In this document: in pieces, positions 53,373-61,135 of the stretch
How positions within the stretch are numbered: position 1 is the first letter of the stretch
How the letters are laid out: every line of letters starts with the position of its first letter
Assembly: GCA_947500135.1 (NCBI GenBank)
Contig: CANMQX010000004.1
Location: forward strand, 124,001 to 188,000
Length of the DNA: 64,000 nt
Origin: an uncultured Paracoccaceae bacterium
GTDB taxonomy: Bacteria; Pseudomonadota; Alphaproteobacteria; Rhodobacterales; Rhodobacteraceae
Direction of reading: 5' to 3'
Position numbers and translations under genes: made by a program
The notes under the pieces: model-generated
Seen by the model: only the letters and a program-made list of their open reading frames with translations
The model's database searches: none
What the model was told of the DNA's origin: nothing

Positions 53373-53391
53373 GTTGCTTTTGTCATCGGCC

Positions 53392-54117
53392 TCACTTGAT
53401 CGCGATGATGTCATAGTTGCGCACATTGGCTACGACACCGTCATCCCAACCGCCTTTGACCAGATCAGAAGCTTGCGCATTCAGAAGACCAGCAACCTGC
53501 CCGGCGAAGTGGGCTTCACGGCCTGAGTTGTCAGCGAAAATGTCGTAGATCGCGAAGTTGTTTTCGTCGATCTGTAGTGCCACCCAGAACAAAGTCTTTG
53601 GCTCTGTTTCGGCGACGATGGGACCGGCCGCGGTCAATAGGGCCGCCAACTCGTCCGCTTTTCCGGGTGCCGCCTCAATGGCGATGTAGGTGGCGGTTGT
53701 CGCGGTGTAGAGATCAACCGGTGCCTTTGCCGACAATACGTTCGAGTTGTTGATGTTGGCGACAACGCCCGCGTCCCAGCCGCCATCGACAAGAGCATCG
53801 GCGTTTTCGTTCAACGCGCCTGCGACAGCGCCAGAGAAGTGCGCATTGCGTGCCTCTTCGTCGACGAAAATGTCAAATATGGCCAGTGTCCCACTGTCTT
53901 GCAGTGCGAACCAGAGCTCGGTTCCCGGCTCTGTTTCCTTTACGATGGGTGCAGCACCCGCGAGAAACTCGGCGAAGGCTTCGGTTTGGCCTTCGGCGGC
54001 TGGCATAGCTATGTAGCTTGCGGTGTAGTTGTCCATAACGTTTTCCTGTGCGTGAGAAGTGGATGCAGTTGCGATCAGTGCGATTGCGCCGAGTGCGTTG
54101 AGGATTAGCGTTTTCAT
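53392..54117 (-). CDS. Secreted protein with two tandem ABM-type domains
   Basis: A 241-residue protein with a cleavable signal peptide (MKTLILNALGAIALIATASTSHA). Two homologous ~100-residue repeats follow: 'TASYIAMPAAEGQTEAFAEFLAGAAPIVKETEPGTELWFALQD', and later 'TATYIAIEAAPGKADELAALLTAAGPIVAETEPKTLFWVALQI'. Each has the ferredoxin-like antibiotic-biosynthesis-monooxygenase pattern ('..E.gT..w.a.....f.i.d.F.d...r.aH..G.va..l'). The tandem repeat would form an intramolecular dimer. Export to the periplasm is unusual for this fold. Function unknown; divergent from the LysR-type gene that probably controls it. Confidence 0.8.
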   Translation of the reverse strand: MKTLILNALGAIALIATASTSHAQENVMDNYTASYIAMPAAEGQTEAFAEFLAGAAPIVKETEPGTELWFALQDSGTLAIFDIFVDEEARNAHFSGAVAGALNENADALVDGGWDAGVVANINNSNVLSAKAPVDLYTATTATYIAIEAAPGKADELAALLTAAGPIVAETEPKTLFWVALQIDENNFAIYDIFADNSGREAHFAGQVAGLLNAQASDLVKGGWDDGVVANVRNYDIIAIK

Positions 54118-54266
54118 TTGTCGTCTCCTGGTTTGAGTTCATCTGATCTTGTTTCGATGCACTCTTGTCTCACGGCGGATGTCCTCAGCTCCAATCCCGA
54201 GATTCTATTTTACGATAGACAATGGCTATGGTTCACTCAGGACAATGGGACGGGAGGCTAACCACT

Positions 54267-55133
54267 ATGGAAATGAATCAAGTTCGCTACTTCCTAGCGG
54301 TTTGCGAGCACCGCAACTTCACCCACGCAGCAAGCGCGTCCAATGTTTCACAACCCTCGCTCACGACGGCGATCAAGAAGCTTGAGGACGAACTCGGCGG
54401 TGCATTGTTCATTCGCGATCGCGCAGGCTGTCGCCTCACACAGTTGGGGCAGCTCGTGAAACCAAGGCTTGAGAGAGTTCATTCAGAAACGCGTGAGGCC
54501 AAGGCGGAGGCAATACGCCACACGCGACTGGAACGTGTACCAATAGGCATCGGCATTGGGGAGACGGTCGGGAACAACAAACTCGCTGCCGCGGTGGAGA
54601 GGTTCAGGGAACGCCTGCCGCAAGCGGAAATTGAGCTGATTGTCGGGCGTACTGAAGACCTGCTAACGAAGCTTCGAGATGGGCAATTGGATGTCTTAGT
54701 CGCCTCAATAGATGCGAGCCCTGACCTGTATCGAATAGATGATCTCTATAGCGAACAGTATCGTGTGGTGGTTAAGAAGGATCACGAATTAACCAAGCTG
54801 GACGCCGTTACACTCAGCGATCTTGCAAAAACGACTATGCTGGACCGGCCAAACTGCGAGATGCGAGACACCTTGCACGCGACGTGCTCCGATCTGGGGC
54901 ATGCGCTCTATGCCTCCTACAGGTCAAATCGCGTAGATTGGCTCGTTGATCTAGCGCGCCAAGGTTCCGGCGCGGTCATCCTGCCTGAGACTGCTATCCC
55001 AAACGACAATGCGCTAACGACAATGCCAATCGAAGGTATGCAAATTCAAAGGGACATCGTAGCGCTTAGATACCGACACCAATCAGGGCGACCAGAAGCT
55101 GATGAACTGGTGAAAGAGATGGCGCGACGATAA
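54267..55133 (+). CDS. LysR-family transcriptional regulator
   Basis: A 288-residue LysR protein. The N-terminal winged HTH is 'MNQVRYFLAVCEHRNFTHAASASNVSQPSLTTAIKKLEDELGGALFIR', and the C-terminal part is the periplasmic-binding-protein-like effector domain. ATG at 54267 chosen because GGGAGG lies ahead and MEMNQVRYF is the canonical start. It is divergent from the ABM-domain gene (149 bases apart), the classical position of a LysR activator relative to its target. The inducer is unknown. Confidence 0.9.
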   Translation: MEMNQVRYFLAVCEHRNFTHAASASNVSQPSLTTAIKKLEDELGGALFIRDRAGCRLTQLGQLVKPRLERVHSETREAKAEAIRHTRLERVPIGIGIGETVGNNKLAAAVERFRERLPQAEIELIVGRTEDLLTKLRDGQLDVLVASIDASPDLYRIDDLYSEQYRVVVKKDHELTKLDAVTLSDLAKTTMLDRPNCEMRDTLHATCSDLGHALYASYRSNRVDWLVDLARQGSGAVILPETAIPNDNALTTMPIEGMQIQRDIVALRYRHQSGRPEADELVKEMARR

Positions 55134-55456
55134 CGTCAACGGCCCATAGGAGACATTCGGCGTGCTGTTGCCATGCTCCGTTTGCAACCCGCTTTCCGGA
55201 CATTCGCTGCAGGCGCAAAATCCGACGCTGGTCGAACTTACAGATGGCGGGACTTTGCGACCTTTCGCTCAACCGCGGGCTATGACGGCAAGCAGCCTGA
55301 AGCGGACATTGCCCGGTTCGGTCCAATCGAACGGTCTGCGAACCAAGCGGCGCCTCTCAGCGATCAATTCGGGGCCTAATTTGGAGTGAAAGTCCGGCTT
55401 GTAGAGTTCGGTTTTGTCAAACTGATGCTCTGAACTTTATGGGTTGAGGGATGACA
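55134..55456. other. Intergenic region with degenerate repeat sequence
   Basis: About 320 bases after the LysR gene. 55187-55213 (CCCGCTTTCCGGACATTCGC, then TGCAGGC) resembles, in reverse, part of the repeat at 53292 and 56195. Overlapping short frames are not credible genes. Confidence 0.45.
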
Positions 55457-55882
55457 TTACCGACATGGAGGCAGTCTGCAAAAGGATTGATCATTTGACG
55501 GGCATGTGACGTCGATAGGCCTGCAGTTGAAGCCGAATCTAGAAGCAGGTCGCAGCCTATGGCCCATATCCGCAATGTTACCTGCAAGAACATTAATCGC
55601 GTTAGCATGGCTATCTAAAAGCTGACGTTGGTACACCGGATCGCTTTGAGCGTGAGTCCTACAGTTTGCTGTAACAATAGTAATGTTGTCATCGTAGGTC
55701 CTCTGTGCTTGTTGCTCTGATCCAGTTCTAATGTGTTCAACGGCGTACATCAATTGTACCCGACGTTTGGATAAGATAAGGCAAGAGTCTGTGAAATCTT
55801 GAGCTACCACCGAATATGGTTGCACTATCAAGAGGGCCGCCGCGACCAATATTGCAGTGGGAGTTCTTTTGTGAATTCGCAT
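55457..55882 (-). CDS. Small secreted protein, unknown function
   Basis: A 141-residue protein with a signal peptide (MRIHKRTPTAILVAAALLIVQPYSVVAQ), then a helical domain 'DSCLILSKRRVQLMYAVEHIRTGSEQQAQRTYDDNI' with Cys residues. It is probably periplasmic. GAGGAG precedes the ATG at 55882. The frame extends to 56074, but without the signal peptide at the front. The tail 'CRPIDVTCPSNDQSFCRLPPC' is Cys-rich. No family recognised. Confidence 0.5.
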   Translation of the reverse strand: MRIHKRTPTAILVAAALLIVQPYSVVAQDFTDSCLILSKRRVQLMYAVEHIRTGSEQQAQRTYDDNITIVTANCRTHAQSDPVYQRQLLDSHANAINVLAGNIADMGHRLRPASRFGFNCRPIDVTCPSNDQSFCRLPPCR

Positions 55883-56254
55883 TATGCTCTCCTCAAACAG
55901 CAAACACTGATGCACTGTGAATATGCAGTAGTGTAATTGCGTGAGCGAGCAAACTCTATCGCTAAAGAGTGTAGTGGTATATTGGATGTTTTTGGACTCA
56001 CGGACACTGGTTCGCAAACTCCAAGATCTCATAGCATGACATCGCAAATTCGGCAGGAAGGACTTTCGTTGCATCGCAGCAATTTGGTAATTTTGGGCTC
56101 AATGCCGACCTCGGAGGCAGCGCAGCAACCGTAGTTGGGCAACACGCCAGACACATCGAGTACGGCCCAAAACTGACATTGGTCACGTCGTGATGCGCTG
56201 TAGTGCAGGTTGTCCAAAGCGGACATCGGAGGCGGCTTGTAAAGTATTATAGGC
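55883..56254. other. Intergenic region containing interspersed repeat copy 2
   Basis: About 370 bases. It holds the promoter side of the 55882 gene and the repeat at 56195-56230. No credible gene. Confidence 0.45.
56195..56230 (+). repeat. Interspersed repeat, copy 2
   Basis: GCGCTGTAGTGCAGGTTGTC, then CAAAGCGGACATCGGA; about three-quarters identical to 53292-53326, same orientation. The two copies bracket the ABM/LysR/small secreted protein segment. Confidence 0.65.
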
Positions 56255-56749
56255 TTATCTGCGCAGGTTGAAGTCGAGGGCGTTGTACATATCCCAATCG
56301 GTACACCAGTTGACGCCACAGTCATTGCAGGCGTCCGGCATGTGACGGTTACCCCTTCGCCTTTTGGGCTTTGACACCTCTTTTGTGACAATGATCCTTG
56401 AAATGTCCACGAGACCGTAACTGACAATGAAGGCGTCTCTACCAATCTTGTCTAACTCACTGTCTGTGAATTCGGCGTCGTCACCCTCGTATCCGTTTTG
56501 CACCACGCGCTGCACCAATGCGGGGTCAGGGTCTTCCAATAGCAACAGGGCGTCTTTGGTGTGTCCGTCCCTAGCCCAGTCCCCCAGCGGATTGTCTCGT
56601 TCGCTGATTTCGTCGTGGATTTCACGTGGCATCTTGATGTTGCCAGCTTCACCCATGTCTATCAACCACTCCCAAAACTGAGGGATGCGGTCTAATGGGT
56701 AATACTCGTTCTTTGCGGTGATCAAGACGTTAGCGTCGATTAGGTACAT
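56255..56749 (-). CDS. DUF4411 / PIN-like toxin candidate
   Basis: A 164-residue protein starting MYLIDANVLITAKNEYYPLD. The N-terminal Asp in 'IDANVLI' followed by acidic residues (KMPREIHDEI, GRDAFIVSY, 'RIIVTKEVS') matches PIN-fold RNases of the DUF4411 group. It carries four Cys near the end (CNDCGVNWC), unusual for the fold and possibly metal-binding. Its ATG overlaps the stop of the ImmA/IrrE-type gene, so the pair is co-expressed. Such pairs are annotated as toxin-antitoxin-like modules. RNase activity is expected from family, not shown. Confidence 0.78.
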   Translation of the reverse strand: MYLIDANVLITAKNEYYPLDRIPQFWEWLIDMGEAGNIKMPREIHDEISERDNPLGDWARDGHTKDALLLLEDPDPALVQRVVQNGYEGDDAEFTDSELDKIGRDAFIVSYGLVDISRIIVTKEVSKPKRRRGNRHMPDACNDCGVNWCTDWDMYNALDFNLRR

Positions 56750-58002
56750 TAGGACGCCCCATTGAACAAATCGGACCTGTTCATCTTGGCTTCGTAACCG
56801 CGCAATAAAGTCTCAACCCTATTCGCTCTGGAACCCAAAAGGTTGGCCGCTTTGGTATAGGTCAGGGCTTTTGTACGGACGTTGCGAGATACAACTCCGA
56901 GCAGCGCATCGCCAAGGTTGTGCGCCTTAACAACGTTTGGGTTAGGGCCTCTATCATCGGTTTTCTTATTCTTTTGGGACGCGAGAAATGCCTGCCAGCG
57001 TGCGTGATACATGCCCCTGAGTGCAGTGTAGGCCGTAGTCGTTAGATCACCCATGCGATACAGCTTATAGGCCACCATTGGGGCGCTGACGGACCAGCGA
57101 TATGCGATGGACTCGATAATCGGTTCCGCTGCAGCAGGGTCGTTTGGATCAAATGCAACAGTGTCCGCTTTGAAATACTCAGAGGGCAAAAGGAACTCGC
57201 CTGCCACGTCATTACAGAACTGTTCAATCCTGGCAGCTTGGGTCATGGGGTTGCCAGTGTAGGCTTGCCCACTGACACCCGTAGCCCCCAGCCAAATGTG
57301 CGCGAGTTCGTGCATCAACGTGAAGGATCGGGATGTTCTAGCTTCTCGGGCGTTGATCACCACAAACGGCGCAACATCGTCGGCAATCGCAAAGCCACGA
57401 AAAACGCTGGACGGAATTGGGTTGTGTTGCGCGGACCCCAGATCAGACAGCAACAGCACAAAGATACCGATGTCCTCAGCCGCAGCCCTGAGGGTTTTGA
57501 ACAGCTTGTCAGGTTCCCCTCTCCTAAGGCTTTTGTCCCTATTGTCGAAACCCAAGGCCAAGCTGAGGGAGGACACCACAGTGGTCACAGGTGTGTCCAT
57601 CGTCATGGAACCAACGAACTTATGTTTCCAAAAATCATCATCGTCCAAAATCAGGTCGCGCACGGCTTCTTGCCTTGCCTTCACGTCCCTCAGCAGCGTG
57701 TCCAGCATCGCGTTTTCACGCTTGGTGCGGTCGTCTGGGCTTTGGCGAAAGTCTTGTCCACGCCGACCAGTGCGCGGAGGCTCAGCCATGTAAAACGCCA
57801 GCAACGGGCGCTTATACACCTTAGCGAATTTTGCCAATTGATTGCGGGTCGGCTTTTTTTCGCCTTCTTCCATCGCAGCCAAGTTTTCAGCGGCCGTCGC
57901 CTTAGCCCCGTCCTTGAACAATTTGGGCGCAGCTTCTTCCAGCGCGAAACCTGCAGTTTCACGCGCCCAGACTAGGACAGCGGGGTTAACTTGGATGGTC
58001 AT
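56749..58002 (-). CDS. XRE / ImmA-IrrE-type metalloprotease (antitoxin candidate)
   Basis: A 417-residue protein. Residues ~5-65 form a helix-turn-helix-like region ('ARETAGFALEEAAPKLFKDGAKATAAENLAAMEEGEKKPTRNQLAKFA'). The central domain has HELAHIWLG, the HExxH zinc-protease motif of the ImmA/IrrE family, with a downstream acidic helix (EQFCNDVAGEFLLP). Proteins of this type cleave repressors or act as antitoxins for PIN-like partners; the next gene is such a PIN protein, overlapping by one base. The length is typical for the fused form. Confidence 0.88.
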   Translation of the reverse strand: MTIQVNPAVLVWARETAGFALEEAAPKLFKDGAKATAAENLAAMEEGEKKPTRNQLAKFAKVYKRPLLAFYMAEPPRTGRRGQDFRQSPDDRTKRENAMLDTLLRDVKARQEAVRDLILDDDDFWKHKFVGSMTMDTPVTTVVSSLSLALGFDNRDKSLRRGEPDKLFKTLRAAAEDIGIFVLLLSDLGSAQHNPIPSSVFRGFAIADDVAPFVVINAREARTSRSFTLMHELAHIWLGATGVSGQAYTGNPMTQAARIEQFCNDVAGEFLLPSEYFKADTVAFDPNDPAAAEPIIESIAYRWSVSAPMVAYKLYRMGDLTTTAYTALRGMYHARWQAFLASQKNKKTDDRGPNPNVVKAHNLGDALLGVVSRNVRTKALTYTKAANLLGSRANRVETLLRGYEAKMNRSDLFNGAS

Positions 58003-58283
58003 GGATACTTGAGGCCGTTCGTTTTTTGTTTTTCGTTCCAGAAAACCTAGGCCAATTTGTAGAGGACGCCTAGTGCTCAGATGTCACAGATAGTGACAGT
58101 TGGTTAAGTTTGCGACACGAGTGGCAAGCACATAGGCACATCCAATGAACCAAAGTCTGCTTTAAGGATTTCGGGTTGGATTTCTCTTACAGGTAGCGAA
58201 GGTCCGCAATCCGCCCTCTGTTACAGTATCCCGCCTTCAACAAACGACTGGACTTGTGTGCCGCCGCAAGCATGTGTGGAGCC

Positions 58284-58487
58284 ATGGAACGGAATGGCTC
58301 ATACAATTTTGCGGCGACGTTTGCGCGGTTGACCTGCGTGTTTGAGGATGCGGCGGGGGTTGCCAGCGAGGGACAAGCGGCAGGTCTTTCACGATCGCGG
58401 CGGACGGCGCTTGCAGCTGAACTTCGTGCCATGCACGGTGAGGCCGGCAGTATTCTGGAGGAGCTGGAGGTTGCTTTAGTGCGATAG
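58284..58487 (+). CDS. Small hypothetical protein upstream of DUF3489
   Basis: A 67-residue protein, MERNGSYNFAATFARLTCVF, then 'EDAAGVASEGQAAGLSRSRRTALAAELRAMHGEAG', helical. GGAG lies eight bases ahead of the ATG at 58284. It precedes the DUF3489-DUF2924-recombinase module on the same strand and may belong to it. No function known to me. Confidence 0.5.
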   Translation: MERNGSYNFAATFARLTCVFEDAAGVASEGQAAGLSRSRRTALAAELRAMHGEAGSILEELEVALVR

Positions 58488-58584
58488 CCGCGGCCCAAGT
58501 CGCTTAAGACCCCGCCCGGGGCAGGCCCGGGTTTGTCTCAGTACAAGGCTGTAGATGCTCTACAGCCCCAAACTGGAGACAGAT

Positions 58585-58800
58585 ATGACCAAATCGACAA
58601 CCAAACGCGCGCAGCTGACCAAACTGATCAGCCGTAAGTCAGGCGCAACGATTAAGACGCTGCAAAAGCAACTTGCCTGGCAACCGCATACTATCCGGGC
58701 GGAGATCTCAAGGTTGCGCAAAGGAGGGCTTGCGATTGACTGCAGCACATCGGCCAAAGGCTCTCTCTATCAAGCCAAACCAGTCGAGAAGGGCGCATGA
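58585..58800 (+). CDS. DUF3489 protein
   Basis: A 71-residue protein 'TKRAQLTKLISRKSGATIKTLQKQLAWQPHTIRAEISRLRKGGLAI', a winged-helix DNA-binding domain of the DUF3489 family. It is typically the first gene of a three-gene module with DUF2924 and a serine recombinase, and presumably acts as a recombination directionality or regulatory factor. Its stop overlaps the next start (ATGA). TGGAG precedes the ATG. Confidence 0.88.
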   Translation: MTKSTTKRAQLTKLISRKSGATIKTLQKQLAWQPHTIRAEISRLRKGGLAIDCSTSAKGSLYQAKPVEKGA

Positions 58801-59234
58801 TGGCCGACCTTCCTCTCGAGTTTGTTGACATCGCTGGGTCTGCCAAGGCGAAATGCGCTGCGGAGTGGCTGAAGCTGACCGGGACAGATGCCGGACGTCA
58901 CCTGTCAGTGACATTCCTGCGCAAAGCACTCGCCTTCGAGACCCAATGCAAGGCGCTGGGTAGTCACAGCGCGACAGTGAAGCGACAACTGCGCTGTCAG
59001 ACCAGCAACAGCGCCCGCAATGACGGTGCTGCTGCATCTAAACCCAATGTTGCTTTGACACCGGGAACCCAGCTCGTCCGAGAATGGAATGGTCGCATCT
59101 ACCGGGTCCTTGTGAAGGATGACGGGTTTGAGATGGACGGGCAGACCCATCGATCGTTGAGCGCGATCGCCAAACGGATCACAGGGGCGGGATGGAGCGG
59201 CCCGCGCTTCTTTGGCTTGAACAAAGCCAAATGA
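58797..59234 (+). CDS. DUF2924 protein
   Basis: A 145-residue protein. The C-terminal 'LTPGTQLVREWNGRIYRVLVKDDGFEMDGQTHRSLSAIAKRITG', with SGPRFFGL, is the DUF2924 signature. It is always linked to a serine recombinase and probably helps target or regulate it. Overlaps both neighbours by four bases. Confidence 0.92.
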   Translation: MMADLPLEFVDIAGSAKAKCAAEWLKLTGTDAGRHLSVTFLRKALAFETQCKALGSHSATVKRQLRCQTSNSARNDGAAASKPNVALTPGTQLVREWNGRIYRVLVKDDGFEMDGQTHRSLSAIAKRITGAGWSGPRFFGLNKAK

Positions 59235-60832
59235 ACCGTGTCCGCTGTGCCATCTATACCCGCAAGAGCTCAGAAGACGGATTGGAACAGGACTTCAATT
59301 CGCTGGATGCCCAGCGTGAAGCCTGTGAGGCCTATGTTGCCAGTCAGCGCCATGAAGGCTGGGAACTGCTACCTGATCACTATGATGACGGTGGCATCTC
59401 TGGCGGCCATCTGGAACGCCCCGCGTTGCAGCGGTTGATGGACCAAGTTGATGCCAAGCAGGTTGATCAGATTGTGGTTTACAAGATCGACCGCCTGACC
59501 AGATCGCTGGCTGACTTTGCCAAACTGGTCGATCGGTTGGATGAGGCGGGCACGTCGTTCGTGTCGGTGACCCAAAGTTTTAATACATCGACGAGCATGG
59601 GGCGGCTCACACTCAATGTGCTGCTCAGCTTTGCGCAGTTTGAACGTGAGGTCACAGCAGAGCGCATCCGCGACAAGATCGCTGCCTCCAAACGCAAAGG
59701 ACTTTGGATGGGGGGCAATGTGCCACTGGGCTACGATCCAGATGGTCGGACTCTCAAGATCAACGCGACAGAAGCCCGAACAATCAAAACGATCTATGAT
59801 CTCTATGACGAGCATCGCGCGATGAACAAGGTCCGTGAACAGGCAGAGCGTCTTGGTTTGCGATCTAAGCGATGCCAGCTTGCGGTTGGCACGCAGCGCG
59901 GCGGACATCTGATGTCACGGGGACAGTTGCATCATATCCTGACTAATCCGATCTATGCCGGACGCATCCGGCACAAAGGGCAAGTCTTTGTGGGACAGCA
60001 TACCGCCATTATTGATCCTGAGAGATGGGATCGACTTCAGCAGCAACTCTCAAGCAAGAGTTCAAAGGAACGTAATACTAAACAGCATCGCGATCCATCC
60101 CCGCTAGCAGGGAAGATCGTCGATGAGGCAGGCCAAAAGCTTACGCCGAGTCATACCAAGAAAGGCGACCGACGTTACCGGTATTACATCTCACAGAAAC
60201 TTGTGACGGGTGTTGGCCACACTGATGAGAAGCAGCGGACATGGCGAATCCCGGCAAAACAATTGGAAGAACCCATCGGACGGGCAGTGCAAAGACATAT
60301 CCGTGATCTTCGTGTTCGCGGTTCAGATCAAATCATCGCTGCTGGTGAAGACATGATCATTGACCACAACGGCGCACTCGAGATGATCGCGTGCGTAAAG
60401 ATCAAACCTGGCGTGCTAACGATCCAGCTGGATCCGAAACGAGTCCAAGCTTGCTATGAGTCCAAAACACCCATCAACTCAGATGCGCTACAGTTGATCT
60501 TGCCATTTACCGAGCGTCGTCGGGGTGTTGAGATGAAGCTCATCATTGAAGGCGATACCACAGTCGATGGACGGTTGTTGCGCAATATTGCCAATGCCAA
60601 CCATTGGTACAAACGGATCAAAGAGGGAGCGACCTTCGATCAGATCTCAAATGAAACAGGGACATCCAAGCGCCGCATCCAGCAGATGATCCATCTCGCA
60701 TTCCTTGCCCCGGACATTGTCCGTCAGATCACGCAAGGCAGACAGCCTATGGGTCTGACCTCCGACTGGCTGCTGCGTCACGGCATGCCCGCCGGCTGGG
60801 ATGCGCAGCGCAAGCGCATCGCAAATCTCTAA
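59231..60832 (+). CDS. Serine recombinase (integrase of the island)
   Basis: A 533-residue large serine recombinase. The catalytic domain starts 'RCAIYTRKSSEDGLEQDFNSLDAQ', where S13 of YTRKS fits the nucleophile. 'YKIDRLTRSLADFAKLVDRL' and 'FAQFEREVTAERIRDKIAASKRKG' follow. A recombinase domain covers residues ~160-285 ('SRGQLHHILTNPIYAGRIRHKG'). No Cys zinc-ribbon is present, as is usual for this subfamily. ATG at 59231 overlaps the DUF2924 stop. It ends 167 bases before tRNA-Gln and is the best candidate for having integrated the accessory DNA, or at least its right part. Confidence 0.92.
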   Translation: MNRVRCAIYTRKSSEDGLEQDFNSLDAQREACEAYVASQRHEGWELLPDHYDDGGISGGHLERPALQRLMDQVDAKQVDQIVVYKIDRLTRSLADFAKLVDRLDEAGTSFVSVTQSFNTSTSMGRLTLNVLLSFAQFEREVTAERIRDKIAASKRKGLWMGGNVPLGYDPDGRTLKINATEARTIKTIYDLYDEHRAMNKVREQAERLGLRSKRCQLAVGTQRGGHLMSRGQLHHILTNPIYAGRIRHKGQVFVGQHTAIIDPERWDRLQQQLSSKSSKERNTKQHRDPSPLAGKIVDEAGQKLTPSHTKKGDRRYRYYISQKLVTGVGHTDEKQRTWRIPAKQLEEPIGRAVQRHIRDLRVRGSDQIIAAGEDMIIDHNGALEMIACVKIKPGVLTIQLDPKRVQACYESKTPINSDALQLILPFTERRRGVEMKLIIEGDTTVDGRLLRNIANANHWYKRIKEGATFDQISNETGTSKRRIQQMIHLAFLAPDIVRQITQGRQPMGLTSDWLLRHGMPAGWDAQRKRIANL

Positions 60833-60999
60833 AACACCGCCGAAGTGTATCGTGGAAAATGCAAACGCAGACTGATGCAGTTGTTTGGCAGATAGGAGCG
60901 GCTGCAGACTGTCTGCTTCCGGAATGTACCCTCGCAACCCGCGGGAACAACGGCACTATTTACCGGAGCGCAGTGTATCAGCGGTTTGGGGGGAAATGC

Positions 61000-61074
61000 T
61001 GGCTGGGATGGTAGGATTCGAACCTACGGTACACTGTACCAAAAACAGTTGCCTTACCACTTGGCTACATCCCA
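61000..61074 (-). tRNA. tRNA-Gln (anticodon TTG)
   Basis: The minus strand folds as a cloverleaf. The acceptor stem is TGGGATG/CATCCCA and the D-arm is GCCAAGTGGTAAGGC. The anticodon stem ACTGT/ACAGT closes the loop TTTTGGT with anticodon TTG, and the T-arm contains TTCGAAT. GCCA is encoded at the 3' end. It lies between the island recombinase and the mscS gene; tRNA 3' ends are common integration sites. Confidence 0.96.
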
Positions 61075-61135
61075 ACGCGAGATGTGGCATACTGCGAAGG
61101 CGGGGTTGGTGCAAGACCCGTTTCGACAAAAAATT

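Noticed and set aside
22261-61000. CRISPR array in the accessory region
   Set aside because: No regularly spaced direct repeats and no cas-like genes were seen.
61000-61074. Direct-repeat attachment site duplicated from the tRNA-Gln 3' end at the left border
   Set aside because: No matching copy was found by eye in 22.0-24.2 kb. A computed search is needed before claiming or excluding it.
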